The position numbers were made by a program, and so were the translations under genes. A stretch of DNA of 64,000 bases. Origin: Meconema thalassinum (taxonomy: Eukaryota > Arthropoda > Insecta > Orthoptera > Tettigoniidae). Under the pieces are notes generated by a model. That model worked only from the letters and a program-made list of their open reading frames with translations. It did not search any database and had not been told where the DNA came from. The stretch is from the NCBI GenBank assembly GCA_946902985.2, contig OX336389.2, positions 1,080,335,788-1,080,399,787 on the forward strand, given 5' to 3'. Shown one piece after another: positions 12,963 through 23,269 of the stretch; position 1 is the first letter of the stretch, and each line of letters starts with the position of its first letter.

Positions 12963-13750
12963 GAAATGGATAATGACTATTTGGTCGAGGGTGGCAGCTT
13001 TTCTGTGAATGCACATTTTCTTAACTGTTCGCGTGTTGATGTGGTGAAGAATGACACAATTACTAACAGCTGACTTGGAAAGAGTGCAGAGTGAATTTAG
13101 GCTTGGATGGTGCATGAGGGCCAACCGACAAGCTCTAGTGAAACACCTCGCCATTCAAATGAACTAGGAGGCCTGAAATCTACAGAGTATGAGCCTTCGA
13201 AACAAACGGATGGTCCCTGCTCCTATGACTTGCAAGGTCCATTGATGGAAAATGTTCTAATTTTACGGCATATCGGAACCCGACAAGGTTGCCTTCTCTG
13301 AAAAATAAGTTTTCTGCATCCTCGAACGTAGGGATGTCCGTGTTTCAGGAAAGAAACATAGGAGAACATACAGCCTGCAACCATTGTTGGTAGAACACAA
13401 TGTTCCAGCGGCAGGGTTATTGTTTGGAGAATGTATTCTTGAGATTTTTATGGTCCACTCATCCATCTGTATGGGAACTTGACCGTTTTGTTTACGAATT
13501 CATTTTGGAATATGCCAACGAATCCAGAGAAGAGAAGGTGGCATGCCATATGTCTAGAGAAATCCAGTAGTGATTGGATAAGCATTGCCGGGATTTCTAT
13601 GTACGGTACTTCCCTAATTCCCTGTACTTGAGATCGCTTGTATATCTGTGGGAACACCTCGATCGTCCTGTTCACTCAATGGATTTCCAGCCACGCACCC
13701 TGAAGTCAGCATGACTCTACATGTCTGTGACAGAGGATGTATGCATGGCG
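12963..13750. other. Unassigned stretch between HINE-B and a SINE
   Basis: No recognisable domain. The overlapping short open frames (up to 75 codons) on both strands look spurious. Confidence 0.4.
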
Positions 13751-13758
13751 TTTACTCT

Positions 13759-13761
<3 letters not shown>

Positions 13762-13806
<45 letters not shown>

Positions 13807-14232
13807 TTATTTCTTTATTTCTTTAGCGTATGGCTTTAAGTGCCGGGAGTGTCCTAGGACATGTTCGGCTCGCCAAAGGCCTTAGCTGCTTCCAGCGGAC
13901 ACCCATGGGGTTAGCTACACATTCCGTTCAATTTCAAGTAGTTCCAACTTTCACTACCAGATGTCACTGACATCTAGTGGTGAACGTTGGAACTTTGATG
14001 GAGCGTTACAACAAAATCTAACCTTGAAATTTAGCTTCACACAAGTTTAGTTAGTGGAAGGATCTTTTACATGCCATAAATCTATGACATGGGCCGCCGG
14101 CTTTACTTCTCCTCCGAAGGAAGGCATACTGAAGGATTTTAACGCTCTTAAAAATCCGACTTCGACCGGGTTTGAACCCGTGATCTTGGGCACAGCAGTT
14201 CAGCATGCTACCAACTACGCCACCGAAGCCGC
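13762..14232 (-). mobile_element. tRNA-derived SINE with (AT)n tail and internal hairpin
   Basis: On the minus strand this begins with a tRNA-like head: A box TGGCGTAGTTGG, then B box GGTTCAAACCC about 30 bases on. The body ends in an (AT)n tail (plus 13763-13801). It is flanked by the 9-bp duplication TACTCTAGA (13753-13761 and 14233-14241), which continues with one mismatch. The body contains a 55-bp near-perfect hairpin at 13940-13994. The head is close to a real tRNA, so it probably still has pol III promoter boxes. Confidence 0.85.
13940..13994. repeat. 55-bp near-perfect inverted repeat
   Basis: Arms 13940-13966 and 13968-13994 (27 bp each, one unpaired central base). They begin AGTTCCAAC and end GTTGGAACT. 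Only three positions fail to match, and one of those is a possible G-U pair. It lies inside the SINE at 13762-14232. Confidence 0.9.
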
Positions 14233-14534
14233 TACTCTAGAAATAAACTGGTGGTTACAATAATACAACTCGAATGCGTGTAATTGTTGCATTGTTGAAA
14301 TGTTTCCTCTATGATAACCATCCCTAGTAAGAAAACGAACTAGTGACCCGAATAACTACGCACTTCCCAGCGAACACTCAGCTGCTCAGTGTAGGTGGTA
14401 GGAATATTAAATATGTTTCACTGCCAGTTCCAAGACACCGACAATATCTCAACAATATCTGGTTGGATAGGGATCTCTATTTATAGAAGGCAGCGAACAT
14501 TAACTTAAGGCTGTGTTAGTTTATCGCTATCTAT

Positions 14535-14867
14535 GAAATGAAAATCCACAGCCTGCTTCCAGTCTCCGACCAGGTCAGGAATGGAATGAATGAAGCCCCC
14601 ATCTAGCAGCGAGGATATGAACTGTGCCGGCTGCCGAGGCCTGACGCACTCCTCTGGGGCAATGATTAAATGAATGACAGATGAAATGAAATGACAGTGG
14701 AGAGTGTTGCTGGAATGAAGTGTTGACAAGGAAAACCGGAGTACCCGGAGAAAAACCTGTCTGCCTCCGTTTTGTCCGGCACAGATCTCACATGGAGTGA
14801 CCGGAATTTGAACCACGGACCCAGCGGTAAGAGGCCGGCGTGCTGCCACCTAAGCCACGGAGGCTTC
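14535..14867 (-). mobile_element. tRNA-derived SINE3, copy 1
   Basis: Minus-strand head CCTCCGTGGCTTAGGTGGC with A box (TGGCTTAGGTGG) and B box (GGTTCAAATTCC). The body contains CGGAGGCAGACAGG and CATTTCATCTGTC. It ends CTGTGGATTTTCATTTC. It is flanked by a perfect 13-bp duplication TATCGCTATCTAT (14522-14534 and 14868-14880). Copies 2 and 3 are at 29047 and 52641. Confidence 0.93.
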
Positions 14868-14891
14868 TATCGCTATCTATAAAGGTGCTCA

Positions 14892-15854
14892 ATTAGCCTA
14901 TGCCTCAAATCAATATTATGTAGCCAATTTTCATAATACGTGTATGAAATATAGGCTTATGTGGTCACCATTTATCTGTGTGTGTGAGCGTATGTATGTT
15001 TATTCTCCGGGGGGTGGAGCGTAGTGGCGCAGCAGTCAATCTGCTTGCCTCTCACCAAGGTAGACCGGGTTTGATTCCGAGTCAATACATGAGAGATTTT
15101 CGACGTGAAATGCCATGTCCTATAGTTCGGATTCCACGTGATGAGGTGGTCCCGTGGCTCATGATCCTGAGATTAACGGCCACGTAAAACTACAAGCTTC
15201 CTTTTTTGTTTATTCTCCTAATAAAATTCATACGACTTGAGGGATTTCAATAATACACGGTAAGGACTTACTACTATCTCGTCGGACCTTGATCGTGCCT
15301 ATCAAATTTTATTGTCACTAATCCAACATGACGGTCACGTGAGATATTTCACCAGCATTCAGTATATCCCAAACTATTACCACTATCAAACTGAACTTTT
15401 GTATGATAGAAAATAGGCATACTAAAATCAGTTCACCTATGCCACTTTCACAAACTTGATAAAGCCAATACCAATAAATTTAACATTCCTACCACCTACA
15501 CTCAGCGAAATAACTGAGTTAAATTGACTTTTCTCGTGACTTAATCATCCAAGGGCAGTGAAACTTGGATTAATATACTGGCATATAATTTAATGAAATT
15601 GTTTTGATAAACGTAAGATGGTAGCTGAGCGAAACTTTAAAATTATGTTTTTATTTCTTGTGTCCTAACCAAGCCACCAAAGTGAAAGTTTGTACAATGA
15701 ACAAACTCAATAATCTTCATCTACAGTAAATCAACATGATGACCATGCGATATATGTATTTCATCGGTTTTCAATATCTACAAAGCTATTCCAGCAATAA
15801 AACTGAAAGTTTGTATGTTCATAGAGACCATTAAAATAAGTTCACCTATGTGAT
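14892..15854 (+). mobile_element. HINE-B copy 2, 5' part
   Basis: Starts near TTAGCCTATGCC, a diverged HINE-B 5' end, and has TGTGTGTGTGAGCG where the other copy has (AC)n. The body shares ATCCAACATGACGGTCACGTGAGATATTTCACC-like text with HINE-B copy 1. It is interrupted at 15009-15206 by a SINE and then at 15855 by HINE-A copy 2; the rest continues at 17258. Confidence 0.55.
15009..15206 (+). mobile_element. Short tRNA-like SINE (SINE7)
   Basis: Head GGAGCGTAGTGGCGCAGCAGTC with A-box-like TAGTGGCGCAGCAG and B-box-like GGTTTGATTCC. The tail is CACGTAAAACTACAAGC then T-rich. It is flanked by a perfect 12-bp duplication TGTTTATTCTCC (14997-15008 and 15207-15218). It sits in the 5' part of HINE-B copy 2 and is therefore younger than that element. 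Confidence 0.85.
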
Positions 15855-17257
15855 TTTTAGCCTACTTTTCACATTTTGCAAAAATGAGGAAAAAGTAGAC
15901 TTATCAGATCGATCCGGGAAAATGTGTGTCTGTCTGTCTGTCTGTCCTTCTGTCTGTCTGGCTGCGTGTGTGTCCCCCCCCTATCAACTCCTAAACGGCT
16001 GCAGCAATCAAAACCAAATTTAGTATGAGTAAAGATGTGCACCGGAATAGCTCACGTCCATATTTGAAAATGATGTCAGTGCTACCAACTGCTGAAAAAA
16101 CGCACTAGAAATTTGAGCTCCATGTTGGATATCTTTCAAGGTATGCATGGGAGCTATTCAAAAATTGGCACACGTGTAGATAATACTATTTCAGTTTAAT
16201 TTCCAGGAGGCCAACCATGACAGTGTTGCCAAAATAATTTTAAGCCTTCTGATAGGTCCAAAGTTTAAATGCATATAACTTCTACACTATCAATTGGATT
16301 TCAACCAAATTTTGTATGTAATATTTGTACATAAACAGATATGACTGAACGTATTCTTAAGAGCCACCAGTGCTGCCAACTGTTAATAATTGCTCTCTCT
16401 ATTTTTTAAAATCCAAATACCAATATATCAGAAAGTATGCAAGCCAACAGCTTTAAACTATGCACACGTATATTCTGACATTTTAGATTAATTTGGATTA
16501 ACTTATATACGTCAGTTCTACCAACATGATTATAAGCCTGCTGATAGTACCAATTTTTAAATACATGTAACTTCTATACTATCAGTTGGATTTCAACCAA
16601 ATTTCGTATGTGCTATGTGTACCATAACAGATATGACTACAAGTATTGTTAAGAGCAATCAGGGCTGCCAACTGTTAATAAATGCTGTCTATATTCTTTT
16701 TACCCTAATATCAATATATCAGAAAGTATGCAAGCCAACAGCTCTATACTTTGCACACGTATAGCACCTGACATTCTAGATTAATTTGGAGTAATTAATA
16801 CAAGGCAGTGCTGCCAACATGATTCTATGCCTGCTGATAACTCCAATTTTAAAATACATGTAACTTCTATACTAACAAATGGATTTCATCCAAAATTGGC
16901 ACAACAAGATATCATAATAATTCAGATTATTTCTGACCAGCACACGCATGGTAATTTTGGCAACATGCTTTTACGCGTGCTGATAGATCCAATGTCTAAC
17001 TGCATGTAACGTCCATTGGACTTCAACCAAATTTTGTATTCTGTACCTTAAGAGGTGGAACTAAGAATATATTCAGTCACCAGGGCTGCCAACTGCAGTG
17101 CTCTATTAGGCTACATTATACCAGGTATATTTTGAACGAATTATATATTTCGATATTACCAACTTAATTTTGTCATTATTCTAGATAGGTTCATATACTG
17201 TAGAATAATCATTAGCATGAAAAGTAGGCTGTATAGTTCTTCACGGAACTTCTTGTT
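15855..17257 (+). mobile_element. HINE-A copy 2, nested in HINE-B
   Basis: Starts TTTTAGCCTACTTTTC and ends with a GTAGGCT sub-terminal repeat, hairpin AGTTC / GAACT (17236-17251) and CTTCTTGTTT. A TCTG microsatellite lies at about 15928-15960, followed by AAACGGCTGCAG. The core has three clear units of about 291 bp, anchored by TAACTTCTA near 16267, 16559 and 16850, then a shortened fourth. Each unit contains TTTCAACCAAATTT, GGGCTGCCAACTGTTAATAA and ATCAGAAAGTATGCAAGCC. HINE-B sequence flanks both sides, so this is a later insertion. Confidence 0.75.
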
Positions 17258-17605
17258 TAGTTACCTGTTGGCGGCCGACGGGAAATTGAAATATTCAACA
17301 TTGATTTTCTCGCGTCTTAATTATTTGAGTTCTGTGAAACTTGGTATGGTATATCCTTATTCAAGGCTTAATATATTGGCATCTATTCTAATCCAATTTG
17401 TACGATAAATTTAAAATGGTTGCTGTGTGTTATTTTAAAATCACGTTTTAAATCTCATGTCTTAATGAACTGATCGAAATGAAAGTTTGTATAACGAACC
17501 ATCATAAGAATCTTCATTAGCTGCCATATAATGGTATGGCCTCCATATAACACATTCTTTTATGGCGGCCAAGAGAAATATTTCACCGTACTAATGCTTG
17601 TAACT
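17258..17605 (+). mobile_element. HINE-B copy 2, 3' part (truncated)
   Basis: Continues the HINE-B units interrupted at 15855: TTTTCTCGCGTCTTAATTAT followed by GTGAAACTTGG matches the unit near 15525, about 370 bp away once the insert is removed. It fades out near 17605 without the 3' sub-terminal repeat or hairpin. Confidence 0.5.
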
Positions 17606-17639
17606 AGGGACTTAGATAGGCAAGGAGGCAACCGCAATC

Positions 17640-17835
17640 TGAGTTTATTTTGGGAAACCACAGAAAACCACTTCCATTATGACCAAGAGTAGGATAGAAC
17701 CCACCACTTGCCACTTTTCTCAATTGTACTGTAGAGAATGACCACCCACATACAAGGAATGAAATTCATGAAAGAGCCAGGTATCGAACCCAGGCTATTT
17801 TCGTGAAAATTTGTTAGACGCTGCCAATTCGTTGT
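17640..17835 (-). mobile_element. Degenerate SINE1 fragment
   Basis: Contains GGGAAACCACAGAAAACCACTT and, about 120 bp on, AGGTATCGAACCCAGG. On the minus strand these are a B-box-like segment followed by the TGGTTTTCTGTGGTTTCC block seen in other SINE1 copies. Strongly diverged, with no clear ends. Confidence 0.45.
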
Positions 17836-18817
17836 GTTTTTCCGTATTTTTGGATTCAATTCAAGCACAGAAACCTATTATTATAATTAACTTGTGAACT
17901 ATTCTGTGTCCTGTGCCAAAAATAAATTATTGTCAGTTTGTAAAATTAAATAATAAACAACTATACTTTTAAGCAAACGTAACGGGAAGGTAGCGAAGCG
18001 TAATTCCACCATTGTAGCTGTAACCAGGGGCGCACCGAGACTTTTGGTTTGGAGGGGGCTTTCTTCAATAACATGATTTCAGCTATGGAAAGAGGATGTG
18101 TCCATTATTAGTCTTGTATATAAATATGTATATTTGAGATCATATGCATAAAAGATATTCTATAAGATAAAACATACTGAAGAATGCTCTGTTAAAACCA
18201 ATACAAAAGATGCTATTGGACTTTTGATTATTCAAACAAAATGTGCATTGGTTTTATACAAATTTAGTTACAGTGCCATTGACCTAAGGTTATACAAGTA
18301 ATAAAAATGAACTGCATGATTTTTATCAAGAATTAACTTTTGATCACGATCAGAGTGATAACGACTGGATTGCTCTGCTCACTATTATCATAACTATATG
18401 TCCAGCTACAGGATCGTCAGATTGATGTGTAACATCAATTATCTTCAATCATTTACTAAGTTTTGAGTTGTTTATACCAAGAACTAGTATAGGTTTTAGG
18501 AAATTAATAATAACATTTTGATTTTGAATATGTAAATTTATTCGGAACTAAAAATTACATTTTAAAAATTACGAGATATTGTATACCATAGTGTTATGGA
18601 TTGTAGTAAATATTTTATGTACTGTACGTGAAAATATATAAGTTATTTTAATTTTCCTTAATAACTAACATTATAATAAAAAATCCTAAACATTTCTAGA
18701 ATGTCAAGTTGAACTTAATTGTACAGGCTAAATGCAAGTTTAAACAAATAGTTGAATACAAATCATGCATTAATGAATTAAAATTAACGCTGTTTGAATA
18801 AAGTGGAAACTCAAATT

Positions 18818-19231
18818 TCACAGAACAAAATCCAGCCGCCTAGCAGATATTTTCAAAACGGAAACTACCTCTGTACTGGTGACTTCAATTTCCCGGTGAA
18901 TATTCAGTGCTGCTAGTCCAGTCAGCCTGTCTGCACCCATGGTATTCCTAAGATATGTTTTCAGCCGACGTAGTGTAGAAAATAACCTCTCAGCAGTGCT
19001 TGTAGTCACAGGGATGGTACACAAAATTCTCAACAATGTGTGGATAATAGGAAACAAGTCCTTGTCACATAGATTCAACACATCGATTGCGTTTTTAGGG
19101 ATATTAGCGTGGGTCTTGAAGCTCTTGTGCCACAGTTCAAACTCAGCCATACGCAGGCCTTTGTTGTTTCCTCCACTTTCAATTATGTCATTCTTATAAA
19201 CATTATACAGCTGTAAGAAATCAAGTTGCAT
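18818..19231 (-). pseudogene. hAT transposase, C-terminal dimerisation domain only
   Basis: A 137-residue open frame starting at ATG 19229-19231. Residues about 70-112 (CTIPVTTSTAERLFSTLRRL, then KTYLRNTMGADRLTGLAALN) are the conserved C-terminal hATC motif, with the usual S/T-T-A-E-R and L-R-x-x-M-x-x-x-R-L-x-x-L-A pattern. The family's DNA-binding zinc finger and the RNase-H-like catalytic core are missing, which a full hAT transposase of 500-700 residues would have. It cannot transpose on its own. It could be expressed as a fragment, but no promoter is visible. Confidence 0.85.
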
Positions 19232-19295
19232 TTTTTCTTGGAAGGTCTCTTTATGTGTATGTGATGCAATGTTTTTAAAGTGTTCCCAGGTGTTT

Positions 19296-19336
19296 GGGGG
19301 GGGGGGGGGGCTTAAGCCCCCAAAGCCCCCCCCCCC
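19296..19336. repeat. G15 / C11 homopolymer hairpin
   Basis: G run 19296-19310, then CTTAAG, five C, AAAG, and a C run at 19326-19336. The G and C runs can pair. It lies immediately inside the right terminal repeat of the hAT element. Long homopolymers of this kind are error-prone in assemblies. Confidence 0.8.
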
Positions 19337-19496
19337 TGGGTGCGCCCCAGGCTTTGTGCAAATTAATCATAACTGTAACTGTTACGTTTCGTGCAAATGT
19401 GTTTTTTTGTGCAGAGTAATTGTAACTTTGTAAGTAACGGTGTCGGGATCTTACCACACCCTGATTGTTCATGACTCTTAGTCTCTATTTAATCAT

Positions 19497-20606
19497 CTAC
19501 ACTTCTTGGCTATCGCTCCAAAGGCCTGGGCCCGATTCCCGACTCTACGAAGAAATTTACATTCTGGACAGAGGGCTGGAACGGGGTCTACTCATTCCCT
19601 TAAGGCAAAAGTGAGAGGAGGTGGGTTCGATTCCCACTTCAGCCATCCTGGAAGAGGTTTTCCGTAATTTCCCACTTCTATTTCAGGCAAATGCCGGGAT
19701 GGTTCCTAACTTAGGGCCACGGCTGCCTTCTTCCCAATCCTTACCTGAATTAAAAGTATTGTTACGTGCCATCCCCCTAGTGGCACTTTTTGTTAACTGG
19801 ATTACGGTGGGTTGAAGCACAACATAGATTGTTCTTTTAAATGAAATAATTAACTTTATTGCAGCCAGAAAGATACAGCACTCATCAGTAAATACAAGCA
19901 ATTATTACCTTACTCCAGTTTCCTCACGGCGAGAACACTTCCCCTTTCACTTGTCAGTAAGCCGCAGAAGTTAATCCCTCGTAATGAGGTGGCCCCGTGC
20001 GTTGGCTGGAAATATCTGCACTCAGCCTGTCACCGTACTACACACTGTTTCACAATGCACCACAATCACTTCTGTCGCACTGGAAAAACACACTCGTTCA
20101 AGACACGGTTCCTCTGTAGGCTTCTCACTTCCTCGCTGTCAAGAGAATCAGCTTCACTAGGGGTTTCGCAAGTCACCACACTTCTGTCGCTCAGGATAAA
20201 CACTCGCATTAGCTCATAAAAACACAACAAAAACTGCTTGACGGGTCGCTTTTATATAGCAGGCCGGTGACTCAATAAATGCTTCTAGACCCATCCAGGG
20301 TTCACGGCTTCTCGAGGCTTCCATCGCTGGCTCAGTCACGAATATTCTGGACCATCCCTTTGTCATAGTAGTCCTGTTGCATAAGGCGCACGCAATACAC
20401 TGGGGGAGAGCAGCCCAGCCCTGGGGCCCTTGTGACTCATGCGGTGAGCGATGAAACAAACTCACAGCCGTAACAGTATACACACAATTCCAGATACCAC
20501 CATAGCAATGTTTATCAGACAAATTCTGCCCACAACCCCATGTACACGGGTCTGAATGGCTTCCATGTCCAAGCCCCTTAAATGAAACAACAACAAAATC
20601 ATCTCC
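19497..20606 (+). mobile_element. SINE1 copy split by a solo LTR
   Basis: The 5' portion (to 19759) has a tRNA-like head, GGGCTGGAACGGGG, a second B-box-like GGTTCGATTCCCAC, and the block AATGCCGGGATGG..GGCCACGGCTGCC. The 3' portion (from 20476) has ATCAGACAAATTCTGCCCACA and the tail CCAAGCCCCTTAAATGAAAC then CAACAAC. The intact copy at 43228 has these two parts contiguous. The 716-bp insert at 19760-20475 is flanked by GTAT. Confidence 0.85.
19760..20475 (-). mobile_element. Solo LTR (Gypsy-like)
   Basis: This 716-bp segment starts TGTTACG and ends CGTAACA, giving the TG..CA ends of an LTR, with a 4-bp duplication GTAT (19756-19759 and 20476-20479). Short duplications and TGTTACG ends are common in insect Gypsy-type elements. 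On the minus strand there is a TATA box, CTATATAAAAGC (plus 20249-20260), and an AATAAA signal (around 19854), so transcription would run on the minus strand. No internal region or second LTR is present, so recombination between two LTRs probably deleted the rest. Confidence 0.85.
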
Positions 20607-20754
20607 ATACATCTTAAACACAGTTATTTGGTCACATTGAAAGTGGCCGGATTATAAGTAGATTGGCATTTTCCAAGTTACATTGTTAACTAATTCTGTA
20701 ATAGAGTGGCTTATACAGTAATATTCTGAATGTTAAGCAAGCACAGTGATGAGT

Positions 20755-20945
20755 GTTGGTATTTTAGCTTAAGGTCACGGCTGCTTCTTTTCCTATCATC
20801 ACCTGAATTTGAAATTCACACACTTCTACAGTTACTTCAATGACACAGGTTATCAGACAAATTATACATACACCAAAGAACACAGGGATGAATGGCCTCG
20901 GTGCCCAAGCCCCTTCATTGAAATGACAACAACAATTTAATATTG
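20755..20945 (+). mobile_element. SINE1 3' half
   Basis: Contains TTAAGGTCACGGCTGCTTC, CACCTGAA, ATCAGACAAATT and the tail CCAAGCCCCTTCATTGAAAT then GACAACAACAATT. It begins inside the body, so it is 5'-truncated. Confidence 0.75.
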
Positions 20946-21827
20946 GTTTCTGTACATTGTTTTCGTTTGCACAGTAGAAGAAATGTCATTGCATAACTAT
21001 GAGAAATGATAATATCTTCGATGTACAGGATGACACGGCTTGACCGATGAAGCCATCAAATAACATGAAAAATACTGCCATGCTTACTTTAGGCCAAGAA
21101 TTATCCGCCTACAACAATAAAGCAGAGGCTTTGATCAATTTTATAGCAACGTCCAGTAGAAAGCCGAAGCAAATTTTTTACATGTGTTTTTCTATTCCCC
21201 CACGCCTAGGGGCCCAATTACAGTACTAAGAATGTGACATTTGTGTTCTCAGATGACGTGCCGGCAGTTGTCGTAAATAAATATTTCATCCTGCACAGAG
21301 CTCTTCGTTTCTGAACACAAGTATAACAAATAGGCTACTGTGGCGTAGAAATTAATGAAAAGGGGCTACTATGTGTGTTCATTATTAGGTCTTGAACAAA
21401 GATGAAAGACAGAAATCCTAGTTAGAGCACAGAACCGTGGCTTGTGATTTGCCTCCACTTGATTGAGGTTTGGCTGAATATTAAAGTGCCTTTGTCCAGC
21501 TCTTCTGACCCTTTAATCAGAAAAGTTCTCAAATGATCTTGTTCATTTGCGGTGCTAAGAGTACTTCTTTCCCAACTTAAGCTCTTTGACTCTTTAGTAG
21601 GATACAGACGTTTTTTTCACGCTACTCTTAGAAGCAAAGTAATCATCAATAAAATAAAATATAGAACGTTTTATTAAAAACCGTATTCACTATTTCTGCA
21701 CCTACGTTCTGCAGTTGCTAAATATCACAAACACAATTTAATGCAAATAGAAGAAATTGGGATAAATTAAAAAAATGGCATCCGCACGCGTATGCTCACC
21801 TATCACTTTGTAAATACATTGAGTATG

Positions 21828-23268
21828 TTTTTTAGCCTACTTTTCACATTTTGCAAAAATGAGGAAAAAGTATACTTATGATATCGGCCAAATGTGTGTG
21901 TGTCTGTCTGTCTGTCTGTCCTTCTGTCTGTCTGTCTATCTGTCTGGCTGTGTGTGTGTCCCCACCTATCAACTCCTAAACGGCTGCAGCAATCGAAACA
22001 AAATTTGGTAGGAGTAAAGATTTATACCTGAATATCTCACGGCCATATTTGAAAATGATGTCAGTGCTACCAACTGCTGAAGAATCGCAATTGAAATTTG
22101 AGCTCCATGTTGGATATCTTGGAAGGTATGAATGGGAGCTATTTCCAAATTGGCACACGTATAGATAATAATATTGCAGTTTGTTTTCCAGGAGGCCATA
22201 CATGGCAGTGTTGCCAAAATGATTAAAAGCCTGCTGATAGATCCAAATTTTAAATTCATATAACTTCTACACTATCAATTGGATTTCAACCAAATTTCGT
22301 ATTTGCTGTGTGTACATAAACAGATATGACTGAGCGTATTCTTAAGAGCCACCAGGGCTGCCAACTGTTAATAAATGCTCTCATTTTTAAATCCAAAAAC
22401 CCATACATCAGAAAGTATGCAAGCCTACAGCTTTAAACTATGCACACGTGTAGTACCTGACATTCTATATTAATTTGGAGTAACTTATATACGTCAGTGC
22501 TACCAACATGATTCTAAGCCTGCTGAGAGGTCCAAATTTAAATACATGTATCTTCTATACTATCATTTGGATTTCAACCAAATTTCGTGTGTGCTATGTG
22601 TACCATAACAGATATGATTATGCCGATTCTTAAGAGTAACCAGGGCTACCAAATGTTAATAAATACTGTCTCTATTTTTGTTACCCTTATATCAATATAT
22701 CAGAAAGTATGCAAGCCAATGGCTCTAAACTTTGCACACGTATAGTACCTGGCATTCTAGATTAATTTGGAGTAACTAATATACGTCAGTGTTGCCAAAT
22801 TGATTCTAAGCCTGCTGATAGGTCCAATTTTAAAATGCATGTAACTTCTATACTAACTAATGGATTTTATTCAAAATTGGCACAACAATAGATCGTAATA
22901 TTTCAGATTATTTCTGACCAATACATGCATGACATTGTTGCCAACATGATTTTACGCTCGCTGTTAGATCCAATGTTAAACTGCATGTAACGTCCATGCT
23001 ATCCATTGGACTTCAACCAAATGTTGTATTCTGTACCCTAAGAGATGGAACTAAGAATATATTCAGTCACCAGGGCTGCCAACTTTAGTGCTCTATTAGG
23101 CTACATTATGCCAAGTATGCAGTATTTCGAACTAATTAGAAATTTCGATATTACCAACTTAATGTCGGCATTATTCTAGATAGATCCATATACAGTAGAT
23201 TTATCATTGATATGAATTTTAAATTTTGAGAAAAGTAGGCTCTTTAGTTCGTCACGGAACTTCTTGTT
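21828..23268 (+). mobile_element. HINE-A copy 3
   Basis: Same order as copy 2: 5' TTTTTTAGCCTACTTTTC, a TCTG microsatellite at 21900-21950, AAACGGCTGCAGCAATCG, about three units of 288-293 bp (TAACTTCTA-type anchors near 22261, 22549 and 22842), a shortened unit, then GAAAAGTAGGCTCTTTAGTTC, hairpin AGTTC / GAACT (23246-23261) and CTTCTTGTTT. It is complete at both ends and has no coding capacity. The flanking host text differs from that of the other copies. Confidence 0.8.
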
Positions 23269-23269
23269 T

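Larger units (their letters stand above)
18025..19350 (-). mobile_element. hAT element with internal deletion
   Basis: Ends CAGGGGCGCACC (18025) and GGTGCGCCCCAG (19339-19350), so the terminal repeats match except at base 2. The 8-bp flanks (GCTGTAAC / GCTTTGTG) agree in only four positions, so the target duplication is poor. At 1.3 kb the element is too short for a full hAT transposase, and only the C-terminal dimerisation region remains in frame. Homopolymer G and C runs lie just inside the right end. Confidence 0.7.

Noticed and set aside
14505..14849. 114-codon minus-strand frame
   Set aside because: Lies within SINE3. The same frame appears in the 29047 copy because the SINE is repeated. 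Not a gene.
20214..20621. 135-codon minus-strand frame
   Set aside because: Spans the LTR boundary and part of SINE1, so it cannot be one gene.
7193..23268. CRISPR-like arrays (repeat and spacer periodicity)
   Set aside because: The units are about 290 bp with no unique spacers, in a eukaryotic transposon core.
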